The position numbers were made by a program, and so were the translations under genes. From positions 65,227-129,226 of the forward strand of contig NZ_LMNA01000004.1 of assembly GCF_001422445.1 (NCBI RefSeq): DNA of 64,000 nt, written 5' to 3'. Source of the stretch: Pseudorhodoferax sp. Leaf274. Its GTDB lineage: Bacteria; Pseudomonadota; Gammaproteobacteria; Burkholderiales; Burkholderiaceae_C. Below, piece by piece: positions 63,023-64,000 of this stretch. The notes beneath the pieces were generated by a model that was not told the origin of the DNA, ran no database searches, and saw only the letters and a program-made list of their open reading frames with translations. Each line of letters begins with the position of its first letter. Positions within the stretch are counted from its first letter, which is position 1.

Positions 63023-64000
63023 GGGCCTGGACGCACGAATGGCGATTGCTGGCGCGCACGCCCTTCGCCCTGGCGGCGCTCGCGTTGCTGTTGCTGCTGT
63101 CCAGCCTGGCCGTGCTGTCCGGCGCGCGCGAGACCGCGCGCCAGCAGCACACGCTGCAACGCCTGGCCCCGCTGCAGCAGCAGGACCTGGCCGCGCAGAC
63201 CCGCAAGCCACTGGCGCGCGGCGACGCCGGTTCGGCCGCCTACTACGGCCAGCACGCCGCCTGGAGCCCGCCCTCGCCCACGGCCTTCCTGGCGCTGGGC
63301 CTGCGCGACGCCACGCCGCTGGTGTTGCGCGTGCGTGCGCTCGCACTGCAGTCGCAGCTGCACGAGGGCGAGCACTTCAACCCCGAACTGGCCTTGGCGG
63401 GGCGCTTCGACCACGCCTTCGTGCTGGTCTACCTGGCACCGTTGTTCCTCGTCGCACTGCTGTACGACCTGGTCAGCGGCGAGCGCCGCGCCGGCCGCCT
63501 GGCCACGCTGCTCGCACTGCCGTGTGCGGGGCCGCGGCTGTGGCTGCGGCGGGCCGCGCTGCGCGCCGCGCTGGTGGCGCTGTGCTTGCTGCTGCCCGTG
63601 CTGGCCGCGGCCCTGTGGTTGCGCGTGCCGCCGTCCATGCTGGTCGCACCGGTGCTGGCCACACTCGCCTACGTGGCGTTCTGGAGCGGCCTGTCCCTGG
63701 CCATCGGCGCCCGGGGCCGCAGCCCGGCCGCGCATGCCATGGCGCTCATGGGCTGCTGGGTGCTGCTCACGCTGGTGCTGCCCACGCTGGCGCACACCGC
63801 GATGGCCCGCGCACTGCCCGCCCACCAGGGGGTGGAGGCGGCGCTGGCGCAGCGCGAACGCGTGCACGGCGCCTGGGATCTACCGCGCGAGGAAACCATG
63901 GCGCGCTTCTTCCAGGGCCACCCCGCATGGCAGGGCACGGCCCCGCTGCCCTCGGGCTTCCACTGGAAGTGGTACTTCGCCTTCCAGCAGCTGGGCGACG
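63019..64000 (+). CDS. Second ABC-2 permease, C-terminus beyond the window
   Basis: The first 327 codons of a second permease. The first helix is FALAALALLLLLSSLAVLS, and the periplasmic domain contains AYYGQHAAWSPPSPTAFLAL. Then come FVLVYLAPLFLVALLYDLVSGERRAGRLATLL (residues about 137-168) and two further helices. Its overall layout repeats that of the first permease (they share EAGTL/RRAGRL-type loops), so they probably form a heterodimer with the ATPase. The gene runs off the right edge in frame. Confidence 0.82.
   Translation, partial: MRAWTHEWRLLARTPFALAALALLLLLSSLAVLSGARETARQQHTLQRLAPLQQQDLAAQTRKPLARGDAGSAAYYGQHAAWSPPSPTAFLALGLRDATPLVLRVRALALQSQLHEGEHFNPELALAGRFDHAFVLVYLAPLFLVALLYDLVSGERRAGRLATLLALPCAGPRLWLRRAALRAALVALCLLLPVLAAALWLRVPPSMLVAPVLATLAYVAFWSGLSLAIGARGRSPAAHAMALMGCWVLLTLVLPTLAHTAMARALPAHQGVEAALAQRERVHGAWDLPREETMARFFQGHPAWQGTAPLPSGFHWKWYFAFQQLGD

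Noticed and set aside
1-64000. CRISPR arrays, tRNA/rRNA genes, insertion sequences, prophage or defence islands
   Set aside because: No regularly spaced repeats, tRNA-like cloverleafs, transposase or integrase motifs were seen on reading both strands. Short RNAs could still have been missed without a covariance-model search.

Overview
The window is high-G+C DNA (for example 46 of 60 bases at 52921-52980) from a Gram-negative bacterium, most likely a member of the Burkholderiales and probably Comamonadaceae. This is inferred from three orphan Bug/TctC-type periplasmic receptors, a phasin, an argB-slmA neighbourhood, a bacterial acyl-CoA-binding protein and an outer-membrane siderophore receptor. 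Genes are densely packed with many 4-nt ATGA stop/start overlaps. No gene-free stretch exceeds 300 bases; the longest is the 210-nt divergent gap at 55866-56075. I see no rRNA, tRNA, CRISPR array, insertion sequence or phage gene.

Left part (1-17149, all on the minus strand). After a truncated 7TMR-DISM sensor come two acyl-CoA catabolic operons. The first (9220 down to 899) encodes an SCP2-type thiolase, two MaoC-fold proteins, a short-chain dehydrogenase, an acyl-CoA dehydrogenase, an acyl-CoA ligase, a Bug receptor, a 2,4-dienoyl-CoA-reductase-like SDR and a PaaG-like crotonase. An AraC-family regulator lies just upstream. This is a complete beta-oxidation set with auxiliary enzymes for unsaturated or cyclic acids. 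The second set (17149 down to 10504) encodes a nitronate-monooxygenase-like flavoprotein, two hotdog proteins, a second CoA ligase, a second Bug receptor and a large lipoprotein hydrolase.

Housekeeping bridge (17258-19997): slmA, argB and a WecA-like polyprenyl-phosphate sugar-1-phosphate transferase.

Surface-glycan locus (20039-46961). Transcribed leftward from rfbB, it holds the dTDP-L-rhamnose genes rfbBDAC, an ABC O-antigen exporter (wzm/wzt) and a 1244-residue fusion protein (methyltransferase, kinase-like domain, coiled coil, GT4). It also holds several GT2/GT4 transferases, an acyltransferase, three large polytopic membrane proteins, a small SMR-like protein, and an unusual block of FAD oxidoreductase, NAD-binding protein and TIM-barrel isomerase. 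The architecture fits ABC-exported O-antigen whose chains are capped and measured in the manner of E. coli WbdD. Around 28.5-30.5 kb the G+C falls sharply, suggesting acquired DNA.

Right part (47062-64000). This holds a phasin/TetR group, a TPR-like protein, hemerythrin, acyl-CoA-binding protein, an aminopeptidase lipoprotein, a GGT-like protein with an altered nucleophile site, cyclopropane-fatty-acid synthase, a third Bug receptor and a PQQ/haem alcohol dehydrogenase. It ends with a Fur-box-like palindrome followed by a small secreted protein, a TonB-dependent siderophore receptor and an ABC-2 exporter cut by the window edge.
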